From contig CM041465.1 in the NCBI GenBank assembly GCA_023213395.1, forward strand, positions 37,579,741 to 37,643,740: a DNA stretch of 64,000 nucleotides. Direction: 5' to 3'. Shown here one piece after another: positions 22,584 through 34,240 of this stretch. The translations under genes were made by a program, and so were the position numbers. Source of the DNA: Cycas panzhihuaensis. Lineage: Eukaryota; Cycadophyta. Position 1 is the stretch's first letter, and every line of letters starts with the position of its first letter. Below the pieces are notes generated by a model that saw nothing but the letters and a program-made list of their open reading frames with translations, did no database searches and was not told the DNA's origin.

Positions 22584-23393
22584 ATGTGTGCGTGTGTATG
22601 TGTGTAGTACTCTACTTTATGTGCAACTAGTTGGTTGACTTCAGTGCTCTATTTTTGTAGAACATGGTGGATTATAACTAATAAAAATTAGACTAATAGA
22701 GACTTAACTATGTTGGAAAGGGTAGGTAATTAGGGGAAATGGACTTGGTAAACTTGTGTAGGTTAGTAGACGGCTAGTTAAGAGTCAAAACGTAGTAAAA
22801 TAGGGTTATTACAAACTTGGAGTATATTAGTTAAGGTTTCAATGATTGCAGTTTATTCAGTTATGTTATTGGTCACTATATATACATTCTAGCACTTATC
22901 AAAATATGTCTACTTAGTCGCGAATAATCTAAGTGATAGCAGAAAGTCTAGTGTTTCCATGGATTTCCCTATTAATATGGATGATTAATTCCATAAGAAT
23001 GTATTAGTAGCTTAGAGGTAACTTGATGGATATAGAAGAGGTACAAAAATTAAATGATAAGGAAGGGATTTAGGTTTATGATCTCAACTTTGACTACTAA
23101 TTAGATTGGAAGTAGGCCCCATTAGTGGCTCTTGATTAATTTTACTACAATTTTTTTGGGTTATTTATTTTTATCCCTCTAGTGTTGAATAGATTTTAAT
23201 TATAATTAAGGGTATGATGGACCTAAGTAAGTAGATTTGAAGGTCTTGAATGATGCACACAATTAGACCCAAATTATATCTTGTAGGTGGAGACAAAGCC
23301 ATAATATGATTTACCTCATATGCTAAGAAGGTAGAGTAATCATGAAAAAGAATTGTTATTGTTATTGTTATTTTACTTTTATGACTTTTCTTG
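21781..23393. repeat. tandem duplication, period about 837 bp
   Basis: TATGTGCAACTAGTTGGTTG at 21781 recurs at 22618, and the copies stay collinear (for example CATTAATATGGATGATTAAT and GGCCCCATTAGT) to the segment ending GTTATTTTACTTTTATGA before 23393. A TG-rich microsatellite sits at the junction. No coding content seen. The copies are clearly diverged, so the duplication is old. Confidence 0.85.
22559..22607. repeat. (TG)n microsatellite
   Basis: Imperfect TG run at the junction of the tandem duplication. Confidence 0.9.
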
Positions 23394-23552
23394 TATCTCT
23401 CTCTCTCTCTCTATATGTATATATACATATATACATACATATATATATATACATATATACATACATATACATACACACACACACACATACACACACACAC
23501 ACACACACATAGATAGATAGATAGAGAGAGAGAGAGATGTATATGTATATAT

Positions 23553-23640
<88 letters not shown>
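23394..23640. repeat. compound microsatellite (CT, AT, CA, GATA, GA, CT, AT)
   Basis: About 247 bp of blocks in order: CT, AT/ACAT, CA, GATA, GA, ATGT, a long CT tract and an AT tract. GA and CT blocks are complementary and could form a hairpin. Any open frame here is a microsatellite artefact. Confidence 0.92.
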
Positions 23641-23642
<2 letters not shown>

Positions 23643-23719
23643 ATATGATTAAATTAAGAAGGGGTTTTAAATAGGGCCCCAACTATATTACATAATCCAC
23701 CAATCGACCATCAGAATTT

Positions 23720-24207
23720 GCCGTGACAAGCCCTTGGCCTAGCTGTCCTTTATCCTACCATCCTAATAATCTCTGCCACGACAAGCCCAATGGCTAGCTC
23801 TAAAACCCTAACTGGGAAAATGCTTCCCTATCCTCCTTAACCAAGTCTATAATCTCTTATGGTACTTCCTTATCCCAAGCCCCATCTCTTTTATGATATA
23901 CCCCCTAGTTGGCCAATTTGTCAGCTACCCTATTTCCTTCTCTGTAAGTGTGACATACCTAGAAATTTTCTTTACCTTTTATGATCTCTTGAATGTCTCT
24001 AATCATAGCTACAAATTTCCAATCTAGTTTTGACTCTCCTATGACCATCTTTATCATATTTAGTGAGCCCCCTCTAGTAGCACCCTTTGAAACCATATCC
24101 ACCGCTCTCTGCATAACAACTATCTCTACTCTATGGTTCGTTTGGCATCCGTAGTATATGACAAAGGCCCATACAATTTCCCCTTTGGAATTTCTATGAA
24201 TACTCTA

Positions 24208-24254
<47 letters not shown>

Positions 24255-24386
24255 ATTTAGCGAGTCCCCCTCTAGTATCATCCTTTGATAATCTCCCTTT
24301 AAAACCATATCCACCACCCTTTGCATAGTAGTCAACTTCGCTCTATGGTTTGTTTGGCATATATAGTAGTTGGCAAAGGCCCACAT
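23720..24386 (-). pseudogene. RNase H-like (RVT_3 type) fragment, internally duplicated and split by CA repeats
   Basis: Read right to left. 24386-24255 encodes FANYYICQTNHRAKLTTMQ and DYQRMILEGDSLN, matching the middle of plant RVT_3 domains (AE..A...gl..a...g....ivEgDS). The stretch 24060-23900 gives KLDWKFVAMIRDIQEIIKG and CHTYREGNRVADKLAN, the C-terminal part of the same fold. A second copy of the first part lies at about 24060-24200, separated by a CA microsatellite. Such domains end some plant LINE elements and also occur alone. Stops and the duplication make it a pseudogene. I see no LINE reverse transcriptase nearby. Confidence 0.65.
24207..24256. repeat. (CA)n microsatellite inside the RNase H-like duplication
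   Basis: Long CA run. The equivalent place of the other copy has CATA/TG repeats at 24418-24484. Confidence 0.9.
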
Positions 24387-24818
24387 AATTTTCCCTTTAG
24401 AATTTCTGTAAATACTCTATACATACATACATATATACATACATACATGCATACACACATACATTTATGTGTGTGTGTGTGTGTATTATTGGAGAGTGTC
24501 ACACCATATCATAGATCAAATGAGGGTCATGGTGAACTAAGCACCATTGGACCTACTTTCTAGGTGACATACTTCATCCAGTTCCACATTCGCTTTTGAG
24601 GATGAGTTGGCTATATTTATTGTGCAATGTTCATTGGGATATGGTAGGTGCAATTATTGTTTTAAGTTTGACAAAGTGTAGTAGTGATCAGCCATGCATA
24701 AAAAATCACATCAACTATAATAACAACATGAATTTTAATGAATTAGGGTTATGGGGAGACCTAAAGGTAAATCTTTGATGGTTATACGACATGATATATT
24801 TAGATTGTTCATATAGGT
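24387..24818. other. unassigned region with CATA and TG repeats
   Basis: Apart from the microsatellites at 24418-24484 nothing recognisable. Confidence 0.4.
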
Positions 24819-25073
24819 TGTTGGGATAATACCGATATTAGGGTAATACCCAAATCCATTTTATTGCTATATATCAGATATATTTGATGAAGGTAACGCA
24901 TGGTTGGTAGTTGGCTTTGATATATATGCCAACTCCCTCATAATCCCACTTATATTTCTATGGGGTCATTGACCCTAGGGTTCATCAACACCACACCATT
25001 CTTAGATTAGTTTGTTCTTCTTTAGTGTTTGTTTCTATTTCTCATTATTAACATCTTCCATTTACTACTAATA
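24819..25073 (+). repeat. candidate 5' LTR
   Basis: Begins TGTTGGGATAATACC, like the D/E LTR start, and is followed two bases on by a mutated primer site. No second copy found in the window. It may belong to G or to a separate copia-type element. Confidence 0.5.
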
Positions 25074-25075
25074 TT

Positions 25076-25087
25076 TAGTATCAAAGC
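25076..25087 (+). other. degenerate primer-binding site
   Basis: TAGTATCAAAGC differs from TGGTATCAGAGC by two G-to-A changes. Confidence 0.55.
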
Positions 25088-27129
25088 CTACTTGGGTAAT
25101 TTCTTAGTTGATTTATCTCTATTATTATTTGTTTATCTAGTTATATGAATCATAAGCCTAAAATATCTAAGTTCTATTGTTTTATAGTTCATATATTTAT
25201 TCCTCGAGTTTATATCAGCCATGTCTATGATTGTGTGTACTTTTCCCATGAAGTTAAGACTTGATTTTGATATATATATTATTTGATATATGAGTCCTTA
25301 ATCTTCTTGATCTAACAATGTGTTTATGCATGTGGTTTGGGAGCATATTTATGCCTAAGGTATGCATGTTTGTGTTTATGATTTACATTATATCTAGTTA
25401 TCCTTGTACTTTTATCTATATTATATCTATTCATCTGAGGGTTTTGAATTGGATTTCCTTTCTATAACAGTAGATGGGCATCTATTGTGTCTAAGTTAGA
25501 GTTGTATAATGTGCTTATAAAAGAGTAATATTCTAGTCTGGGTATAGATGATATACAACCTCATCTGCTTGTTGGATTGTATGATATATCACTTCATTTA
25601 CATTGGACAATTCCCTAGGCATCTCATTGTGGCATAATGAGCGATAACCAAAGCATCTCCTACCTAGCTACATACTAAGTTGAAAAGCCAATAGTTATCA
25701 TTCAATGATAGGTTATCATATGTGTAGTGTAACTATCCCCATGTAAGTGCATATTCCCATTTCTAAAGCTCAATCATAACCAACAAAAGTACATCCCATT
25801 CTATCTCTATCTACCTTTTGTTGTAGTAGTGTGTTAAGTGCATGATAGAGGTAGCCTGATTTCCTCTTATTTGAATATTAAAGCCAAGTTCTTGAGGTTC
25901 TAGTTATATGTACATAACCCAATTCCTGAGGTTTCAGTCATATGTGTATACTAGCTTCAATCCTAGAAATTCATCGAGCTTTATGTGGCCACACCATTCT
26001 TTACTCTTTGAGTCCACATAATGTATTTGCCCTTAGTATTATTGCAAACTATTGCATTGACTATCCTTTTGTCCCTTGTGTTAGTTGAAGTTCAACCCAC
26101 TCTTATTTAATGATTATACCAAAGGCAACTAGACCAAAGCCAAAGACACACAAGAGAACTTGGTAAAATAAACCTTTTTTTCAATGTATCTTATAATTTA
26201 AAAAATTTAAGTCAGTTCTATTTTTGTAAAGTCCACTTTATTACTAAGTTGTAGGTCACATTAAGAGAAAAGTGACTAGACATTTATTTTTAAATAGGCT
26301 TAATAATATTTAAAGGGGTTAATTCTACTTTTAAGTACTTGCACCTGCTTGGACAAGTATAACTTTTACACTTAGGGTCCATTCTTAAAATTATTAGTTC
26401 TATTATTTTTTATATTTTTGCCTAGTTAAAACAAGTGTTCACACTCATACATTGGCTTTACTTCTAATGGTCCATTTTATGTCTTAAGGTTGATGAAATA
26501 TTCTTATAGTGATTTATGTATTAAGGAGCTTTTATTAAAAAATTTTACTTACTTGTGTTCTTTAGACTCTAACTTTGTTATAAAATATTAGATTTTAGTC
26601 TCATCAGACACATTATAATTTTGACTCATTTATATTCAAAATGAGTGGTAATTTAGCCTCATTTGACTTTGTTTGATGTACTTTCTTAAGGCTTAATTTT
26701 TATGAATGTTTTGTGGGCTTCCTATGAGATGACCCCTTAAGTAAAACATTGAACAAGTATCTCATTGCAACTCAAATTTAATAGAAAAATCTACCATTTG
26801 GAGGTGGTTGATTTTGAATAGGAACATATGCATATCTTAGAGTTGAAATGGCATGATTTGTATTGTATTTGAATAGTATTTATCCATGTTTTCTATTTCT
26901 TTTTGCTCTCATCTTAACTTTATATTTTCAATAACCTCTAGTCCTTACTTTCAAGTATATTTATATTCCAAGTATATTTTATTCTTTAAGGCATCTTTTT
27001 TATTATATATTTAAGTGTAAATAATGTGATAGAACCGAAATGTTATGGAACAAATTATCTAAATTAGAGTAAATAAATGAATCTTATATTTATTTCTAAA
27101 GATATATGGAACTTTATTATAAATGGTTA
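25088..27129. other. probable leader, no gene seen
   Basis: AT-rich, no recognisable domain, only short open frames. Position suggests leader of the element that starts at the candidate LTR. Confidence 0.4.
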
Positions 27130-30100
27130 TAATGTATTAGGTTAAAATATCATGGTGGATGAAGTGAAGGACTTCAAGGAGAATGAAAAGAAGGATAGTG
27201 AAGTGATTATGTTTATCTTTTGTATGTTGGAGGACCCCATTTTTTCATGAGTTAATGAGGCAATGACTTTAAAGCATGCTTAGGATATGTTGAAGAACAT
27301 AACTTATACACTTTTTTATCAAGTACTTTGATGTTGCTCATCCTTTTGAAATGGGGTTAAAATCCCTCTTTTTAATAAAACAAAGGATGATCTGTCCTCT
27401 CATGATTTTATTCTCTATTTTTATGACCTCTTGCATTCTTGCTAATTCCCTTTAGTTGATGGTCTACTATTTGACTTGTTTACTAACTCTCTCAAATCTC
27501 AAGCCCATCTTAAGGTCATTAAAATTAGTCTAATCATGTATGAGAGTTCCATTGATAGATGTTTGACCCTTGAATCCTTTAAGATTCAAGAGATAAGAAT
27601 GTAAATATACCCTCTCACCCTGCTAGAAAAAATATTGCTCATGATTTTAACCCTATTTGAGGTGAGGAAAATTATAACCAACTCATGTTTGCTCTTTGTT
27701 CCCTTAAGTAATCCATCATAACTAAGCTCTTTAATTCTATGCCTAAACCTTCTAAATATTATAGGGTCATTCATCTTACTAATCAAAAGCTCAAGCAAGA
27801 AGTTAAGCCTCCTCCACCTCCTAATAAGAAGGGATCTTGGTACACATATCACCAAACTGATGCCCATGATAGATTTGAGTGCAACAAGCTCAAGTAGAAC
27901 CATCAAAATAAAGATTTGTTTATTCATGACAACCTATTTCCTAACCACTAAGACAAATATAAAGGAAAGGGTCTTACTAAGGACAATGGCCTATCTACTA
28001 GTTTTGAATCTAAGAATAAAGAGGCTTCTACTCCTACTAAACCTACCGAGGGTAAGAGAAATAATAATCATAACCTAAGATCCCCTCCCAAAGATAGCTA
28101 AGACACTTAGGCTAGTACCATCAACATGATAAAGGTTGATCTTCATGAAGTTAAAACCCAAAAATCAAAAAAATATAAAGTTGGCTCCTTATTTAAGTCA
28201 ACTAAAGAGATTCTTGAGATTTCTTTTTGTCCCATTGATATTGATTTTCATTATTCTCTTTTTTAAATCATTAAGATGAAGGTTTTTTCTATTGTAGAGG
28301 AGATTAAGTTTGTATCCATGGGTATCTTTATGTTCAAATTGTTTAAGAATTATCCTAACAAGACATAACTTTTACTTAATGCCCTTAGCATTGAATAACC
28401 TGATTTAAGTGAACCTCTTATTACTTTTAATCCTTCTCAACTCAATGAGCACCATGATTGATGTAATATTTTCCCATTTATCATTTATATTATAATTGAG
28501 TAATGGACCATAAAGAGGTGCATTATTAATGAAGGTGCTGCCACCAACATCATCCCTCTCTATCTCCTGGAGCCCCTTAGCATGTCTAGCTTTAAACTTA
28601 TAAATTAGGTATGCTAAAGTTTTAATAAAACCCAAGACATTCCAATGTGCAAGGTCTCACTTCTTCTCACTCTTTTGGGTAAAACTATCGTTATGGATTT
28701 TAACATCCTTGATTTGGACTTAGAGTACATGTTATTCGGTCATCCTTAGATTGACCAGATGAGGTATGCTTATTCTTCTCTCTTTGATAAACTCTAATTT
28801 ATTCATAAGGAAGAGGTCCAAGCAATCTTCTACCATTACAAACCTCAACAATGACAAATCTCCATAGTCAATGCCCTTCTTAAGGAGGATAAGATTGAAC
28901 CTTCTTTTATTTCATTTTGTTTTGGTTAGTACTTCTAAACTCATGGCCATAATACTAGTAAGGGAATTAAAATCAAAGATGTTTATATAGTTAGTTTGGC
29001 TATTCATAACTTCATCTTATTTGATAATAATAAATCCATCCTTGAGAATCTTGTTAGATCATCCTCTAGCCTCCCCCTTAATCACCATAAACTTAGCTTC
29101 TCCTAGTATATTAATCTCGACTCTCCTTTATCTTCTAAAGCATAAGAGGCTCCTATGATAGCTCGTTCTATTGATCCTACCCTTTCTTGCTTCAAGGAGG
29201 CTAGAACCTTATTCATTGGTAATACCATTGATATTAACCTTGTATTTACTAATGAACCCCATATTATCAAAGTTGGGGTTGATTGCTCCTTATAAGAAAT
29301 CCAAATAATTAAGAATCTTTGTATTAAGTTCTCTTTTACTTTTATACGAGACTATTTTGACATGAAAGGACTCCACCTCAATGTGGTTGTCCATCATCTT
29401 ACCACTCTTCTAGTAGCCAAACCTAAGTACTAATGTTAAAGAGCCATTCACCCTTAACTTTTAAACGCTATTAAGATGGAAGTTAAGAAGCTCTTAAAGG
29501 TTGGATTTATCAAGTCTATAAACTACCCTAAGAGGGTTTCTAACATCATTCCATTCACTAAGAAAAGTAGTTCTATCTAGATCTGCATCAATTTTAGAGA
29601 TATTAATAATGTGTAATCAAAAGATAATTTTTTCTTACCCTTTATTGACTAAATCCTTGATTAATCTACTAGATTTGGGGTCATGTCTCTCATGGACTCC
29701 TTTTCAAGCTATACCCATATCCTCATTACACCTAAAGACTATTAATAAATTACTTTCACTACCCTATAAGGGACTTTTACTTATAAAGTCATGCACTTTT
29801 GCCTTAAGAATGTCAACGCTACTTATCAAAGGGTAATGCATTATATGTTTCATAATCTGATAGTTCATGATGTTGGTATTTATCTTAATGATACGATGAG
29901 ACTCTATAAAAGTCACCAAGACCACATTTATGACCATTAAGTCATATGTGAGAGGTGTAGAAAATACAACTTATGCTTGGACCGTCTTAAATATGTCTTT
30001 GTTGATACTTTAGGCCAAATCCTTAGAAACATCATCTTCAAGGAGGGCATTTATACTGATCTTAACAAAATCAAAATGATTATTGAGATGCCAACACCTT

Positions 30101-31430
30101 CCACTTAGAGGTAGGTAAATTTTTTATAAGGGCACTTAGATTTTCTACGTAGTTTTATGACTAACTTTATGTTGAATGCTAAGCCTCTTACCACCCTTCT
30201 CAAGAAGGGCATTGCCCTTTGCTAGACTCTTAAAGTTTATAAATCTCTTAATAAGATTAAAGGTGGCCTTATATCTACCCTTATTTTAGTTCCTCCTCAT
30301 TTTAATAGATCTTTTATCCTAGATACTTTAGTTATCAAAGAATCCCTTGGGGTTATATTGGCCTAAGAGGATAACTTTAGTTGTGAATATCTTATCTATT
30401 TTTTTAGCAAAACTATGGTTGGTGTTTAAACCAACTATTCCTTTACTAAGAAGGAGTATCTTGTCTTAGTATTTGTGATTAAGAAGTTGCATTATTACCT
30501 CTTATGCAATATTATTAAGGTCATCCCCTATTCTGACCACATCCATCTCCTTCTTACTAAAATAGATCTTATTGGGTATATGGAAAAATGGGCTTTCCTA
30601 TTGTAAGGATTTGATTTTGAAATTATTAACTATATATTCTAAAAAGGGATGATTATCACTAAATAACTAGTAATCTTCCCTTTTCCTAGTGAGTCCAACC
30701 AATAAATGGATGATTCCCTCCTTGATAAGTTGGTCCTTCACATGGATACTATTAATGATTACTCAAGGTGGTATACAAATATCATCCACTTCCTCCAAGT
30801 CCAATCATATCACATAGGTGTAAATTATAAGGATAGGAAGAGAATTAGGGCAATGGCATATCATTATTCCATCCTTGGACACACTCTTTAAAAACATTAT
30901 TTTGATGGTATTATGCTTAGGTATCTCACCCCACCCCAAACCTAGACCATCATAAATGAGTGTTATAATGGAAATTTATGGTAGGTATTTTGGTGGCTAA
31001 GCCAAAACTTAATGAATCCTATGAATGGGCTATAATTAACCTACTCTATTTTTGAATACCCATTTATATATTTGAAAGTATGATGAATTCCAAGCTTATG
31101 CCAATCACATTCACTAACCCTCCATATTTATGAGGGGTATTATTTTGCCCTAGACTTTTTCATAGTGGAGTTTAGATCTGATTAGTCAAATTTTCCCTCC
31201 TTCCTCTTATGGCCATACGTTTATCATTATTAGCATGGAGTATCTCACTGAGTAGAGTGAAGTAGCTCCATTCACCTCTACTACATAAAAGGTTATCGCA
31301 ACCTTTATTTTTCACCACATCATCTATCTTATTGAGATTCTTAATCTTATTATCACTGACAATGGGACTTTCTTTCACAACAAAGGTGTTGATGAGTTGT
31401 AGTAGATCTCATTTCCATTATTGGAATTGA
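27130..31430 (+). pseudogene. element G: Ty3/gypsy gag-pol remnant
   Basis: Plus strand. A gag-like part at 27130-28080 ends in a His/Cys motif (WYTYHQTDAHDRFECNKLK, near 27838-27894) typical of some plant gypsy Gags. A protease region at about 28510-28600 reads INEGAATNIIPLYLLEPL, the EGA variant. Reverse transcriptase at about 29475-30110 includes MEVKKLLKVGFIKS, FGVMSLMDSFSSYTHI, KVMHFCLKNVNATYQRVM and, at the YxDD site, YLND. RNase H at about 30120-30660 has KKEYLVLVFVIKKLHYYL. Integrase-like fragments extend to about 31430. Stops average one every few dozen codons. No 3' LTR recognised. Link to the LTR at 24819 is uncertain. Confidence 0.8.
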
Positions 31431-31659
31431 ATAAGGTAAGTAATAATTAGATCTATAAAAAATATATTTATTGATTTGAATTGAAAATATGATAAATGTA
31501 CATTATTTCATAGCTATATAAATATCTATGATATGCCCTTTTAATAAGTCACAACCTTAGGTTATGTCTATTAAATAAGTAGTTTATAAGAATTATTATT
31601 ATGATTAGTTGTAAGGTTTACAACAAAGTCCTTCCCATTTTGAAATGCTTTACCCTTAA
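31431..31659. other. unassigned, possible LTR of element I
   Basis: AT-rich, between G (plus) and I (minus). Position would suit the 3' LTR of I but I found no partner. Confidence 0.3.
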
Positions 31660-33340
31660 CACATGGGAAGGTTAGGGAATTTTTGGAGGATGTCTTCACT
31701 TTCCTAGGTGATATCATTATGTGAAAGTGACTTCCATTTAATAAAATACTCCTTTATTATTTATTATCATAATTGTTTGATATGAGTATCTAGAATTCCT
31801 TCTGGACTTAAGACAAGTTGGCCTTCTTCATCAAGTACAAGTAATTATGGTTTTGTTATGACCTTAAAGTCAATTTTAGGTTTGAGTCTAGAAATTTAAA
31901 ACATATGATAAATTTGAGCATCAAGCATATCCAAAACATAAGTGATAGAACAAATTCACTACAAAATTTAAAATGGTCTATAGAAATAAGGAGCAAGATT
32001 TTATTTTTTTTAAATTTTCAGTGAAGATTATTTATAATGTTATAGGTAAATAAAAACCCAATCACTAATGTTGAATTCTCTTGCAGAATGATGGGTATCA
32101 TCTTGTTGCTTCATATGACTTTGAGCTAGTTGTAGGTTATCTTTAAGAGCTTAAAGAAGATATAATATTTGTTATTATGTTTGTTTGATTATTAGTGCTT
32201 TTGTTATTTTCTAGAGAAAGGTATTGATGTTTGGAGGTGGGTAACCATAAAGTATTAGGAAGGGGCACATCTTGATTGTCAAATTATATAAAGCATTATA
32301 CTAATACTTGACCAAGTATACCCATTAGGATTGTTTATTTCTTATAAAGTAATATAAATAACATTGGTTTGGCCATCTATTTATGGATAGTTAGTTGTAC
32401 TCATATACAACTAGGTGCCTACTAATTGAAGTAATTTAGACTAGAATTTACTTATAAATTTTAGGTCTTAATTGCTGACAAGTATTTGAGAAAACCCATG
32501 GAAGTGATGGATTGTCTTCATGAATAAGTTATAAACTTGAACTACAAATACTATATTATGTAGTGGAATAAAATATGCATATTTTATTAGGTGATTTATG
32601 ATAACTAAAATAGAATATTTTCATGCAAATTTAGGTAGTCCTATAATAAAATCCATATTGATATTTGTCCATTTATAGCTTAGAATTAGTAATGGATGAA
32701 GCCAAGAAGCTTTATTATCTCCACATTATTAGAAAATGTCACAAGACATATGAAGTGATATATCTTATACAAACATAAGTTTAATTAAAACCTAAATGCC
32801 TAGAGGATGGTACCACATGTCCTTCCTAGAGGATGCTCTTTTTTAGGCTAAAGATTAAGGTAGGTAGATTTAATCTTTGTACAATAATGTGTTTCCATGG
32901 AGTAACCAATTTGGTGGAGATTTTCCTTGATGACATTCATGAACCCTAGCTTTAATTACTAGGTCACTATTATATTCAAAATGTAGTTCATTGACCCATA
33001 TAATAAGTGTTGTGGAAATTACATGGTATAACTCCTATTCATATTTCCTAGATAAACTATTAGTGACCATATTATCTTTCACCTTATTATATCTAATGTT
33101 AAAATCAAAATCTTAAATTTTTGTGAGCCATTTTTGTTATAATTCTAATAAGGTAGGTTGTTCTAAGAGATACTTGATATTATAATAATCTATTTATACT
33201 ATGAATTTATTATGAAAAAGATATTATTGTTATTTTGCTAAGGCATGGAGAATAGCTAGCATTTATTTATTATAAGTAAAGTAGGTTTACTCTTAAAGAT
33301 TATGTGTTTTGCTTTCAAATGCTATAAGTCATTTGTCTCG
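31660..33340 (-). pseudogene. element I: chromovirus-type Ty3/gypsy remnant with chromodomain
   Basis: Minus strand, read right to left. RNase H at about 33340-33030 has KYLLEQPTLLEL and NMVTNSLSRKYE. Integrase at about 32760-32130 has VHSFHGFSQILVSN and MDGQTNVI. A chromodomain at about 31800-31670 includes IKEYFIKWKSLSHNDIT and ESEDILQKFPNL. The chromodomain after integrase marks a chromovirus, a gypsy clade that uses it to target chromatin. Many stops; gag, protease and most of RT are missing to the right. Confidence 0.78.
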
Positions 33341-33345
33341 CTTTA

Positions 33346-33985
33346 AGACTATACCAATGTTAAAACATGGTATAAGGAAAATATATTCTCATACCAACTA
33401 TAAGATAAGATAACCAATTATAGGTCCAAGATTTATAACAATACATTACTATGCCATGTCAAGCATTAACATACTAATGAAACCATCATATCAAATCATA
33501 AGGATATGTATATAAACATTATACAATACAAGATATAATCCATAATAAGCATAATCAACATTCATAATCATCACCATGAGATACCAAAAATAAATGTTGA
33601 AAACACAAACTAAGGAAAAACCACATAAGAAGTTTGGAGGGTAGCTATACTCTATTAATCATATAATAAAGTCACCCCTTTCACTCTCAAGTTTCTTAAG
33701 TATATGCATATATATTCATAGGACAAGCCACCTCATGATGAGCCTATCACATTTCAAAGCCTTTTCATCTTCTAATGGGAGGTTACTATTAATAATTATG
33801 TCTTTGTCACTTTAACTGATCTTTATATGTGAGAGAACATTAAATATTAACCATATGTAAATAAAACTACATGATCAATAATCTCCCCCTTAATGTTTAA
33901 TGTTTATAATCTATAAATCTCTAAGTCCTAACTTTATATCTATGTTTGAACCTACACCACCAATAAGTTAAAAAAATTGTACTTG
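33346..33985 (-). repeat. fragment K: LTR-like sequence plus 3' end of a minus-strand copia element
   Basis: Plus strand TCTCCCCCTTAATG at 33882-33895 reads in element sense as a polypurine tract (AAGGGGGAGA), followed leftwards by LTR-like sequence starting TGATCATGTAG. The roughly 100 bp to its right resemble a copia 3' tail. It does not match the LTR at 36422, so it is not obviously part of J. Confidence 0.4.
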
Positions 33986-33995
33986 CTTCCTGTAA

Positions 33996-34240
33996 GTGCA
34001 ACCTATCATTATAAGGAAAGGGCCTCCTTACTGTGAAACAAGGCCACCTTATTGGAAATAGGCCTTATTATAGAATAAGACCTACTTATTATGAAAAAAG
34101 GGTCTCCTTAAGGAGGGTATGGTCCTCCTTGTTGATAGATTTATCTTTGTTGTTGGTAGCTTGGCCCACCTTATTAATAATTGGGTGATTCTCGTTGATA
34201 GAATGAGGTTATTGGTTGATAATATGGGGTAGCTTATTGG
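33996..34240 (-). repeat. 24-bp-type coding repeats in gag of element J
   Basis: Alternating blocks such as AAGGCC..CTTATT and GGGCCTCCTTA on plus correspond in reverse to the octapeptide repeat of F gag at 40850-41100. Confidence 0.65.

Noticed and set aside
23368-23562. Hydrophobic minus-strand open frame
   Set aside because: Coded entirely by dinucleotide microsatellites.
22559-24484. Possible CRISPR-like or regularly spaced repeats
   Set aside because: The repeats are microsatellites and an 837-bp duplication; no short repeats with unique spacers, and the genome is a plant one.
27586-28078. Minus and plus open frames in element G
   Set aside because: Other-frame shadows of the gypsy gag region; the WYTYHQTDAHDRFECNKLK frame is the meaningful one.
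33346-33872. Left LTR partner for element J
   Set aside because: Its ends (TGATCATG...) do not match the J LTR at 36422-36811, so pairing them was rejected; kept as a separate fragment K.
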